This document shows, one piece after another, positions 1-7,910 of a stretch of DNA of 39,483 nt. Both the position numbers and the translations under genes were made by a program. Below the pieces are notes generated by a model. The model was not told the origin of the DNA. It saw only the letters and a list, made by a program, of their open reading frames with translations, and searched no databases. Origin of the DNA: H2-BAC3 sp045863035 (GTDB lineage Bacteria > Bacteroidota > Ignavibacteria > Ignavibacteriales > Ignavibacteriaceae); the NCBI GenBank assembly GCA_045863035.1, contig BTUV01000018.1:1-39483 (forward strand). Reading direction: 5' to 3'. Numbering within the stretch: position 1 is the stretch's first letter; each line of letters begins with the position of its first letter.

Positions 1-13
1 TGTTTTGTCGCAT
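1..13 (-). CDS. Start of a gene leaving the window (partial)
   Basis: On the minus strand an ATG at 13-11 is followed by codons for MRQN before the sequence ends. It is preceded by a good ribosome binding site, AAGGAG (complement of 21-26), seven bases upstream. Only four codons are visible, so no function can be given. The start itself is well supported by the Shine-Dalgarno spacing. Confidence 0.5.
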
Positions 14-205
14 AGGAATTCTCCTTAAATCTCCAAAAATAGTTAAGTTTGAATTTCAATTCCATTTGAGGCATTACACTTCCGCAATGTGTACTGTGAG
101 AACCCGGCGGTCAAATTGACCGTTTTGTGGAATATATGTTACTGATACCATGTTACTTAGTTAATCAATTGAAAATAAATTTATATCCTATTTGATATAT
201 CCCGG

Positions 206-1117
206 TCATTTCACGAAAACATATTTTGAGTTATCCAGATATTTTTCACCATCGTAACGGTATGCGGCCAACAAGCCGTTATTTGCAATGCTAAAGTCAA
301 CACATCCGATATTTTCCCTTATAATTACAGGCATACCCTCAAGCCAATAGTGACCAAAAAACACTATTTTTTGTTGAGCATCGTAATGAGAAAATCCCGA
401 AACAACATCTCCTGAAACCTGCTTGTCCGGCAACTTAGCATTCGGTTTAATGCTATACTGCGCATAAGTAACCTCTGCCGGATTCAGCCACCACTTTATT
501 CTCATCTTCCGCCTTGCTATTCCTTCTTTATCATAAAACGGCTCAATATCATCAGGCATAGCCAGTTCAATTCCTTTAAGAACAATATCCACCGATTTAT
601 AAAACTCCCCCCCTTTTAATGCAAAATCTTCAAGAGGGCAGCCCTGCAAGGTGTTATTATGTAATTGCGGTTTCAAGAGGGCAATTGAAGCCGGATCCCA
701 ACAGGCATGCACCGCCCTGAATATTTCAGTCTCATAAAATAAAGGAAGAGTTAAGAACCACTCAAGAAAATTCCTCAATTGATGCTCAGGTAATTGCCTG
801 AGGGTATGTTCATGAAGTTTTATATTTTTCTCAGAATGAGCTCGTAAAAACACTCCTTTATCGTTCTTTGTGTGAAAACAAAGAGCATTAAACTCGTGAT
901 TACCCAACAGTGCTATTGCATGATTAGCATCTGTCATGTCCTTAACAATGTGCAATGTTTCAAGGATATTCGGACCACGGTCAATATAGTCACCAATAAA
1001 TATTAACTTTCTTTCAGGATGACCGTAACATCCGTTTTTTTTGGTATAGCCAAGGCGTTTTAGCAATTGTTTAAGCGGCTCAGCATACCCATGAATATCG
1101 CCTATAATATCAAACAA
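206..1117 (-). CDS. Metallophosphatase (calcineurin-like, PP2A/ApaH-like)
   Basis: This is a 303-residue metal-dependent phosphatase. The three sequence blocks of the calcineurin-like fold are all visible: GDIHG at residues 6-10, GDYIDRG at 42-48 and GNHE at 72-75, followed by a metal-ligand type histidine (AVHACWD, about 137) and a later FFGHYW motif. These provide the two-metal site that hydrolyses phosphoesters. The family includes Ser/Thr protein phosphatases and dinucleoside tetraphosphatases, and the sequence does not tell which substrate is used. There is no signal peptide, so it is cytoplasmic. The start is a TTG (1117-1115) six bases after AAAGGAG, a strong site; no upstream ATG competes. 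It stands alone next to the old end of the CRISPR array and is probably unrelated to it. Confidence 0.85.
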   Translation of the reverse strand: MFDIIGDIHGYAEPLKQLLKRLGYTKKNGCYGHPERKLIFIGDYIDRGPNILETLHIVKDMTDANHAIALLGNHEFNALCFHTKNDKGVFLRAHSEKNIKLHEHTLRQLPEHQLRNFLEWFLTLPLFYETEIFRAVHACWDPASIALLKPQLHNNTLQGCPLEDFALKGGEFYKSVDIVLKGIELAMPDDIEPFYDKEGIARRKMRIKWWLNPAEVTYAQYSIKPNAKLPDKQVSGDVVSGFSHYDAQQKIVFFGHYWLEGMPVIIRENIGCVDFSIANNGLLAAYRYDGEKYLDNSKYVFVK

Positions 1118-1220
1118 GAATACTCCTTTAAAATAATTTAATTCTTCATTAAAAAACTAACCATCATTGCTTTTGTAAAACCGAAAAACATATTTTATAA
1201 TTAGTAATGAGTAATTAGTA

Positions 1221-1341
1221 ATGAGTAATTGATAAATCCGGTGAAACTACTCATAAATTCATACTTCATACTTGATAATTAGTAATGAGTAATGAGTAAT
1301 TGATAAATCCGGTGAAACTACTCATAAATTCATACTTCATA
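1221..1341. repeat. Direct repeat pair, 50 bp, intergenic
   Basis: Two copies of a 50-base unit lie at 1221-1270 and 1292-1341. Each starts ATGAGTAATTGATAAATCCG and ends in ATACTTCATA. They are preceded by several GAGTAATTAGTAAT-like runs (from about 1202). Similar runs recur at 7570-7602 just upstream of cas2. The unit carries no open reading frame and looks like a locally amplified intergenic repeat at the distal edge of the CRISPR array. Confidence 0.75.
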
Positions 1342-1397
1342 ATTCACAATTCCTTCAAGTCCTTCTAATCAAGAAAGCGGAAAATAATGTACAATGT

Positions 1398-1630
1398 ACA
1401 ATGATTATGACTTTATTCAAGAGATAGCAATCATCGTAATCGTAAAACCGGAATTCATACTTCATACTTCATAATTCACAATTCCTTCAAGTCCTTCTAA
1501 TCAAGAAAGCGTAAAACAATGAACAATGATTATGACTTTATTCAAGAGATAGCAATCATCGTAATCGTAAAACCGGAATTCATACTTCATACTTCATAAT
1601 TCACAATTCCTTCAAGTCCTTCTAATCAAG
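1398..1630. repeat. 108 bp tandem repeat containing decayed CRISPR repeat halves
   Basis: A 108-base unit starting ACAATGATTATGAC occurs at 1398-1505 and 1523-1630, offset by 125 bases. Its end, TTCAAGTCCTTCTAATCAAG, matches the core of the CRISPR repeat (CAATCCTTCTAATCAAGGAAG), and a third copy of that end lies at 1353-1373. The last copy runs directly into the first full CRISPR repeat at 1610-1645. The stretch looks like the decayed and duplicated old end (trailer) of the array. It has no coding potential. Confidence 0.8.
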
Positions 1631-4263
1631 GAAGTCTCATCTAAGACACTTTTATTTGCCCACTCTGAGAGAAGTTCAGAGGACATCCCCGTCTCAATCC
1701 TTCTAATCAAGGAAGTCTCATCTAAGGTTGAACCTGAAATAGCTAATATTTTAGATTTCAATATGTACGATGTCTCAATCCTTCTAATCAAGGAAGTCTC
1801 ATCTAAGAATTAATTTAGATAAGTTAATAAACGAAAAGAAATTAAATATAATAAGGTCTCAATCCTTTTAATCAAGGAAGTCTCATCTAAGGAAAGGTCT
1901 AAAATGAATAAGCAGATAAGTCCAGAATTGCAGGTCTCAATCCTTCTAATCAAGGAAGTCTCATCTAAGATTGCAGAAAGACCAAAATTCGGCGAAGTAT
2001 CTCTCAAAGAGATCTGGTCTCAATCCTTCTAATCAAGGAAGTCTCATCTAAGAAACTTTGGGAAAGGCAAACTGAACGAGTACAAGTTCGTGTCTCAATC
2101 CTTCTAATCAAGGAAGTCTCATCTAAGTCTGCCATGACCCCTGGAGAACTTCATGATCATCAGATTGTCTCAATCCTTCTAATCAAGGAAGTCTCATCTA
2201 AGGGAAATGCCCGTCAACTATAAGTCGGTTGATGGGACCATCTGGAGTCTCAATCCTTCTAATCAAGGAAGTCTCATCTAAGTTAGTTAACAGTAAACTA
2301 ATTGTGCGTTATGAATTTAATACCCGTATCAGTCTCAATCCTTCTAATCAAGGAAGTCTCATCTAAGATTTCTGTTAAAATACAGACAAATTACTAATGC
2401 TACTGGTCTCAATCCTTCTAATCAAGGAAGTCTCATCTAAGATTGTGCGTCATGAATTTAACGTCCGTACCACATTTAATTGGTTCGGTCTCAATCCTTC
2501 TAATCAAGGAAGTCTCATCTAAGAAAAGCTTATGAGTGAGCTTAAAGGGACGGGCATTTACGTCTCAATCCTTCTAATCAAGGAAGTCTCATCTAAGCTT
2601 ATGAGTGAATTAAGGGGAACAGGCATCTACGCATGCAGTATCGTCGTCTCAATCCTTCTAATCAAGGAAGTCTCATCTAAGTAAGTGTTTCCGAGCGGAG
2701 TTTTCAGGGGGGAGACTTAATGTTAACCGTCTCAATCCTTCTAATCAAGGAAGTCTCATCTAAGAATTAGGGATAAAATTTTATCTGGAGGTATTGGAAA
2801 GAAGATTGTCTCAATCCTTCTAATCAAGGAAGTCTCATCTAAGGAATCGGAGTAGCAACCCCTGTTGGGTCAGCATGCCCCTTCTCTTTTGTCTCAATCC
2901 TTCTAATCAAGGAAGTCTCATCTAAGAGTCAGGAAACAATGTCAATTGAAAGCGCACCTTTCTTGACAGTGTCTCAATCCTTCTAATCAAGGAAGTCTCA
3001 TCTAAGATAAAAGTGAAATGAGTAATTTTACTCTCCGTCCTATTAGTTGTCTCAATCCTTCTAATCAAGGAAGTCTCATCTAAGTGCATATCCAGAATAT
3101 TATGCCTGAAGTTCCACCAGAAACTCGGTCTCAATCCTTCTAATCAAGGAAGTCTCATCTAAGTTAATTGAAACTTTCTTCTGGGGAGAAGAACAGATTC
3201 TAAGTCTCAATCCTTCTAATCAAGGAAGTCTCATCTAAGTCTGAAAGATAAGGACTCCCTGACACTGCAGAAGAAACAAAGGTCTCAATCCTTCTAATCA
3301 AGGAAGTCTCATCTAAGAAAAATGCAAAAAGAATAAAAATAAATTTTTAAATTATATAGGTCTCAATCCTTCTAATCAAGGAAGTCTCATCTAAGTCCAA
3401 ACTATTGCTGGAGGGATAATGGCTTCAAATCTTCGTAATGGAGTCTCAATCCTTCTAATCAAGGAAGTCTCATCTAAGAATTAAGAAAGGATAGTATAAT
3501 GCTATCAGCAAGATTTAAAATGTCTCAATCCTTCTAATCAAGGAAGTCTCATCTAAGGAAGAACTTACTATTATATTATAATTATATAACTGGTTAGGGT
3601 TTAGGGTCTCAATCCTTCTAATCAAGGAAGTCTCATCTAAGCCAGGATACCGTTAACATCGTTAACGGAATTCTTGGTACTAACATGTCTCAATCCTTCT
3701 AATCAAGGAAGTCTCATCTAAGTATGATGAATGCAAAAGAAAAAAGTGAAATCCTCATTGATATTTGTCTCAATCCTTCTAATCAAGGAAGTCTCATCTA
3801 AGTCAAGCAGAGAAAAACAAACTTTAGAACAGAAATTTCAAGTCTCAATCCTTCTAATCAAGGAAGTCTCATCTAAGATGCTCAGGAGAACAGTACCCGA
3901 AACCTGTTCATTTATTTGTCTCAATCCTTCTAATCAAGGAAGTCTCATCTAAGGATTAAAGAACAGCTCAGAGTTCCATGTTATTTATGATACAGTGTCT
4001 CAATCCTTCTAATCAAGGAAGTCTCATCTAAGATTGAACTACTGATGAGTGAGCTGAGGGGAACAGGTGTGTAGTCTCAATCCTTCTAATCAAGGAAGTC
4101 TCATCTAAGTAAACTGTTGAAATTTTCAACGGTTCAACCTGCAGTTTTACGTCTCAATCCTTCTAATCAAGGAAGTCTCATCTAAGATTCACAGGAAGAC
4201 TTAAAATAAGCCTCTTAGAGGCCATTTGTCTCAATCCTTCTAATCAAGGAAGTCTCATCTAAG
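1610..4263 (-). CRISPR. Type III-B CRISPR array, 34 repeats and 33 spacers
   Basis: A 36-base repeat recurs 34 times with spacers of 38-49 bases. On the plus strand it starts GTCTCAATCCTTCTAATC and ends GTCTCATCTAAG. On the minus strand it therefore ends ATTGAGAC, resembling the usual ATTGAAAC eight-base crRNA 5' tag, so transcription runs right to left. All repeats are identical except the one at 1856-1891 (one C to T) and the first at 1610-1645, whose first ten bases have diverged. This places the old end at the left and the leader at the right, next to the RT-Cas1 gene. Spacers 9 (2283-2331) and 11 (2442-2487) are related. So are spacers 12 (2524-2561), 13 (2598-2645) and 31 (4033-4073). 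Several spacers contain a Shine-Dalgarno plus ATG on the plus strand (for example 2682-2728 and 3479-3521). Confidence 0.98.
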
Positions 4264-4790
4264 AGCAATTAAATCAATGGGTTAGAAATTAATTATTTTA
4301 TTCTGAATTTCCAAATTTTTACTAAGTGTTTTATTTTCAAAGGTTTATCCTTACTTACTTAAAGTGCCAAAAAATCTTCTCAAACCTCTTGTTTTTTTTC
4401 CCTATACGGAGACCCTGTTTTTGCCTCAAATTCGCAGTTTTTAAAGAACCACCTTCGTTTTTAGCTCATTTTCGCACCTTTTTTTCTCAGAAATCTTCTC
4501 AAACCTCTTCGGGTATTTTGTCAAAAATGAGGTTTGAGAAAATCGTTCTTTTAAAAGCCCGATTTTGAGCTATTTTGAGGGGGTAAAATTGCTGATTTTC
4601 TCAAACCACCTTCCGGAATTTTGGTTTTGGGAGGTTTGAGAACTTTTTGAAAAATTGCCTTACTTTAACTGGGGCCACTTAACTTATTATAATGCAATAA
4701 GTTAGTGTCTGGAATCAAAAAATGCAATTTTCTCAAACCTCCGGGGGTTTTTTGCTCTATTTTTCTTTATTCTGATTCCTAAACCTGCAC
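4264..4790 (-). promoter_or_regulatory. CRISPR leader with six copies of TTCTCAAACC
   Basis: This 527-base gene-free stretch separates the newest repeat from the RT-Cas1 stop codon and should hold the leader and array promoter. It contains TTCTCAAACCTC at 4377-4388, 4496-4507 and 4730-4741, TTCTCAAACCAC at 4598-4609, and the inverse GAGGTTTGAGAA at 4529-4540 and 4631-4642. Copies at 4496 and 4529 form a perfect 12-base inverted repeat, and those at 4598 and 4631 a near-perfect one. The motif resembles the plus-strand start of the CRISPR repeat (TCTCAATCCTT). A role in adaptation (integrase guidance) or array transcription is inference. No clear promoter could be fixed. Confidence 0.7.
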
Positions 4791-7232
4791 TCACCATTTG
4801 GCGCGGAATGCCCTGAACTGCGGTTTTTCACCTTTCAGATAGCCGCAGAGGTCCCTAATCATAGCCGGAATGATATCAGCAAAGCTGACTCTCTTTTGGT
4901 GATGAAGGAACTCGGTATGAAAACGTGAGAGTAGTCTTTTTAGGAGAATATCCTTCGTTTCCTTGCTCAGAAGCCCGCCCTGAGTTTCAGTTTTCATCCG
5001 CAAATTGATCATAGTAATTATCGTTCTGTCTGCAATCGGCGCTCTGAATGGCTCAATCAAGTCAAAAACCAGTGTCTGTTTTCCCCTCTGGTCAGAATGA
5101 AGAAAACCGGTATTCGGATTCATGCCTGCTATGGTAACGGCTCCTGAAATCTTAACATAGAGCACGCCGTAGGCATAATTGAACATCATATTTACCAGGT
5201 CTTTACTCCCTTTATGTTCACGGTGTTCAAAATAAACAGAAGACCCTATCAGCAGTTTAATGCACTCCCAGTAAACAGCCCCTGCGGAACCTTCGTAACC
5301 GAGCATTCTGTTGCGCCAGTCAGGTGTAGGGTCAGCAGCAGGCATCTCCTCTATCAGATCAACCGCATGAATCATCTGTGAGATGTGTTTGTTCAGTTCC
5401 TTTTTCAGCTCAGGGTCTGCACCTTTTGATTTGGTAAAGTATTTAAGGGTTGCAATCTGATTCCTCACCTTGGCTGAAATCAATTCTCTGGCAACCCTCA
5501 GCCCTTTTTCTGAGGAAGCGGCTTCAGTCTGCAACCGGGTCATGTTATAAAACTGACTTTCAGCAGGTATCAATGAGGCAACCGGCTTACCAATTCCATC
5601 AAAAAAATCCATCCTGATATCTTTTTCTGAGAGCGTATATACCAGGTCAGAGGATAGGGATATTCCCTTTGAGGCAATCAACACATTTTTGGTGTTTCTG
5701 AGTGACGCGGTTTTTGCAACCTTTCCTTGGTATTTCATAACAATAGTTTCAGCATTTTTACCAATAACCATGCCGGGGGTGGTTATACACAGGTCAAGAC
5801 TGCTGAACCAGATTTTATGGTAGTACTTCTTTTTCTTAAGCACTTTCTTTTCAGCCGAAGACTTGGCCTCTTCACTGAGCTGCTGCTGAGTCTGAGCAGT
5901 ATTTTTCTCCTCATGCGCTTCCGGCTTCAGGCCGCTACCCTGCTCAGCAGTCACACTTGAGTTCACCGCTTTTTCTTTATGTGCTGCCTTGAATAGGGGT
6001 TCTTTGATTATTTTGCTGGTTTTCTCATCCTGAGGCGGCTTACCTGCAGCGGTTTGTTTTTGTTTAACCCTGGTCAATACTCTGTTCACAAACTCCTTTT
6101 TGGCTTCTTCTTCCTTTATGGTTAGCAGATGCAGCTTAAAAAGAATTAGTTTTGCCTGCTTAAAAGATTTGAAGGTGCGTTTAAGGAATTCCCTCCTCAG
6201 CCGGTCTGCAAGGGTAACTTCAAGAAGATCATCAAGTTCCCTGAGCTGTAGCGAAGCATCAGCAAAGCCGTAGTATCGTCTGATTCCGTCAAGATGAAAA
6301 TTCACCTTTTCAACAAACTCAGCAAGCGGCGTGCTGTTAATATATCCGGGTATCTTTTTTTTCATGCCTTCTATGCGCGGCTGATCAATCAGCTTTTGCT
6401 TCTCCTTAAAGAAAATACCGCAGAAGCTGAAACCTTCACTCATCGTAAAAAAGGGCTTCGGATTTTTGTTTATTTCAAGAATCAGATTTTCCCGCAGGAA
6501 TGAAACAGAAAACCGGTAATGTTCTTTTAATTCTGATTCACTTTTGGCAAGCAATACAATATTATCAGCATAGCGTACATTGGCGCAGCCCCTTGCCTCA
6601 AGAGCTTTATCGAACGAATGAAGATAGATGTTTGAAAGCAGAGGAGAGATAACCCCGCCTTGGGCAATTCCCTTTCCCGCAGTAACATATTTATTACCCG
6701 CAACCGCCCCGGTTTTAATCCACATGGCTATCAGCTCGAGTATGCCTTCATCCTTAAAATATGGGGTGCAGAACCTGATGAGCAGATCGTGGTTGACGGT
6801 ATCAAAATAGTTATCTATGTCAAAAGGTGCAGCATAAGATAATTTCCTTCCCAAAAAATCATGTATTCTTGCAATCGCTTTGGTGTGACCTTTACCCGGA
6901 CGATAGGCATAACTGGTATTGATAAACTGTTTGTCAATCTGAGGCAGAAACCAGGCACAGAGGGTCATCTGCACTAATTTATCCTTTATCGTGAGCATAC
7001 TCAGCGGCCGTTTACCTCCGGAATTTTTATCAATAAAAAACCTGCGGTAGGGCTCAGGTATGTAACTGCCGCTGTTCACTTCAGATGCCAGATCATCAAT
7101 ATTCTGTCTGAGGTTCCCTTCAAATTCCCCAATCGAAACGTTATCTATACCTCCTGACCTTCCCTTTGTTTTGAGGTTAAGCCAATTGTTATAAAAATTA
7201 TCATAAGTAAAAATCTGTTTGTCAGAAATCAT
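4791..7232 (-). CDS. cas1: Reverse transcriptase-Cas1 fusion, CRISPR adaptation integrase
   Basis: This 813-residue fusion integrates new spacers and, by its RT domain, may take them from RNA. The reverse transcriptase half (about 20-345) is group II intron-like: motif A FDIDNYFDTVNH (137-148), motif B IAQGGVISPLL (189-199) and motif C YADN (221-224). The usual YADD second aspartate is replaced by Asn224. A charged, low-complexity linker (about 390-470) leads to Cas1. The Cas1 half carries E647 in GYEGSAGAVYWE, H712 in GFLHSDQRG and D724 in VFDLIEPFR, the metal-binding residues. No Cas6 domain is fused in front; Cas6 is encoded separately. The ATG follows AAAGG by eight bases, and cas2 ends 55 bases upstream. 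It lies beside the array leader, as adaptation genes usually do. Confidence 0.95.
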   Translation of the reverse strand: MISDKQIFTYDNFYNNWLNLKTKGRSGGIDNVSIGEFEGNLRQNIDDLASEVNSGSYIPEPYRRFFIDKNSGGKRPLSMLTIKDKLVQMTLCAWFLPQIDKQFINTSYAYRPGKGHTKAIARIHDFLGRKLSYAAPFDIDNYFDTVNHDLLIRFCTPYFKDEGILELIAMWIKTGAVAGNKYVTAGKGIAQGGVISPLLSNIYLHSFDKALEARGCANVRYADNIVLLAKSESELKEHYRFSVSFLRENLILEINKNPKPFFTMSEGFSFCGIFFKEKQKLIDQPRIEGMKKKIPGYINSTPLAEFVEKVNFHLDGIRRYYGFADASLQLRELDDLLEVTLADRLRREFLKRTFKSFKQAKLILFKLHLLTIKEEEAKKEFVNRVLTRVKQKQTAAGKPPQDEKTSKIIKEPLFKAAHKEKAVNSSVTAEQGSGLKPEAHEEKNTAQTQQQLSEEAKSSAEKKVLKKKKYYHKIWFSSLDLCITTPGMVIGKNAETIVMKYQGKVAKTASLRNTKNVLIASKGISLSSDLVYTLSEKDIRMDFFDGIGKPVASLIPAESQFYNMTRLQTEAASSEKGLRVARELISAKVRNQIATLKYFTKSKGADPELKKELNKHISQMIHAVDLIEEMPAADPTPDWRNRMLGYEGSAGAVYWECIKLLIGSSVYFEHREHKGSKDLVNMMFNYAYGVLYVKISGAVTIAGMNPNTGFLHSDQRGKQTLVFDLIEPFRAPIADRTIITMINLRMKTETQGGLLSKETKDILLKRLLSRFHTEFLHHQKRVSFADIIPAMIRDLCGYLKGEKPQFRAFRAKW

Positions 7233-7287
7233 AACTTTAACCTTTCCTTCCCTTAAAAGAAGCTGTTCTTGTAAAGATCAGCCGGCC

Positions 7288-7563
7288 TCAGACAACATCC
7301 ACGTTTCCGGCTGTTATTTTTAATTCAAACCCGATACTTTCCCTTAGAGCATAGCAGCTTTCACACATCCTGAAAAACATGACTGAATCAGTTTTCCCTT
7401 TCACAAAGGGTGAAAGTTCTTTTTTTAATGAGGCAAGGTGCTTTACCGGCATCTGGCAGTAAAACACGCTGTATTGAATCCGCGTACCGTAATTTTCCAG
7501 AATGTCAGAAATTTTCTTCCGGCTGCGGTTGCTGGTTATATCGTAACTGATGATGTAATGCAT
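7288..7563 (-). CDS. cas2: CRISPR-associated protein Cas2
   Basis: This 91-residue protein is the usual length for Cas2, the dimeric scaffold bridging two Cas1 dimers during spacer integration. It starts MHYIISYDITSNRSRKKI, with the first strand ending in the conserved Asp8, then YGTRIQYSVFYC for the second strand. It is the first gene of a short cas2/RT-cas1 unit. No convincing Shine-Dalgarno precedes its ATG; instead the upstream DNA is a run of TAATGAGTAATGAG repeats (about 7570-7602) like those beyond the far end of the array. Confidence 0.93.
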   Translation of the reverse strand: MHYIISYDITSNRSRKKISDILENYGTRIQYSVFYCQMPVKHLASLKKELSPFVKGKTDSVMFFRMCESCYALRESIGFELKITAGNVDVV

Positions 7564-7910
7564 GGCGGTTAATGAGTAATGAGTAATTAGTAATTAGTAA
7601 CAAAGGGGATGAAAAAATCGGGGATACTTTACCTTCAAGCCGGCAAAGCAATATATACTATGTAAGGAAGAAGCGGCTTAAAACGGATAAATTATTATAT
7701 CAAACACAAAAAACCCTGTAACATCGCAGGATTCAATTGGTTATTCAGGACAGGCAGAGAAAAATACTTCTGTCCGGCAGCCAGAGAGCACTTGCCGGAC
7801 AGAGAATTATGGGTGCAGCCTCTTCGGCTGCAATGTTCTTTCAACTGATACAGTGATCAGTATAACAAGTTTTCAAAGAACGGGCTTACGTTCAAAAATT
7901 AAATTGTCAT
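7564..7910 (-). promoter_or_regulatory. Gap between CARF nuclease and cas2; possible cas2 promoter
   Basis: This 347-base gene-free gap breaks the otherwise contiguous cas operon. It holds GAGTAAT-type repeats at about 7570-7602, a possible minus-strand -10 box TATAAT (complement of 7694-7699), and two hairpins at 7769-7832, listed separately. The layout suggests that the effector operon ends here and cas2/RT-cas1 is transcribed from its own promoter. The -10 assignment is weak because no clear -35 box was seen. Confidence 0.35.
7769..7803 (-). terminator. Hairpin, probable end of the Cmr effector operon
   Basis: A perfect 11-base inverted repeat (TCTGTCCGGCA at 7769-7779 and TGCCGGACAGA at 7793-7803) surrounds a 13-base loop. 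Read on the minus strand it is followed within a few bases by ATTTTTC, a short U-rich tract, and it lies downstream of the CARF nuclease stop. A second, shorter hairpin (TGCAGCC 7814-7820 / GGCTGCA 7826-7832) lies just before it. Together they look like an intrinsic terminator, although the U-tract is short and offset. Confidence 0.55.

Noticed and set aside
1810..3952. Short open frames inside the CRISPR array (1810-2007, 2922-3134, 3731-3952)
   Set aside because: They are made of translated repeats (LDETSLIRRIET or similar) alternating with spacers and have no ribosome sites.
4264..4320. Bacteroidota-type promoter (TTTG-N19-TAnnTTTG) before the newest repeat on the minus strand
   Set aside because: The best candidate deviates at the last two positions and in spacing, and such AT-rich DNA gives many similar chance matches.
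4326..4568. 80-residue plus-strand frame in the leader
   Set aside because: Phe/Leu/Ser-rich translation of T-rich leader repeats, with no ribosome site; it only reflects the TTCTCAAACC motif.
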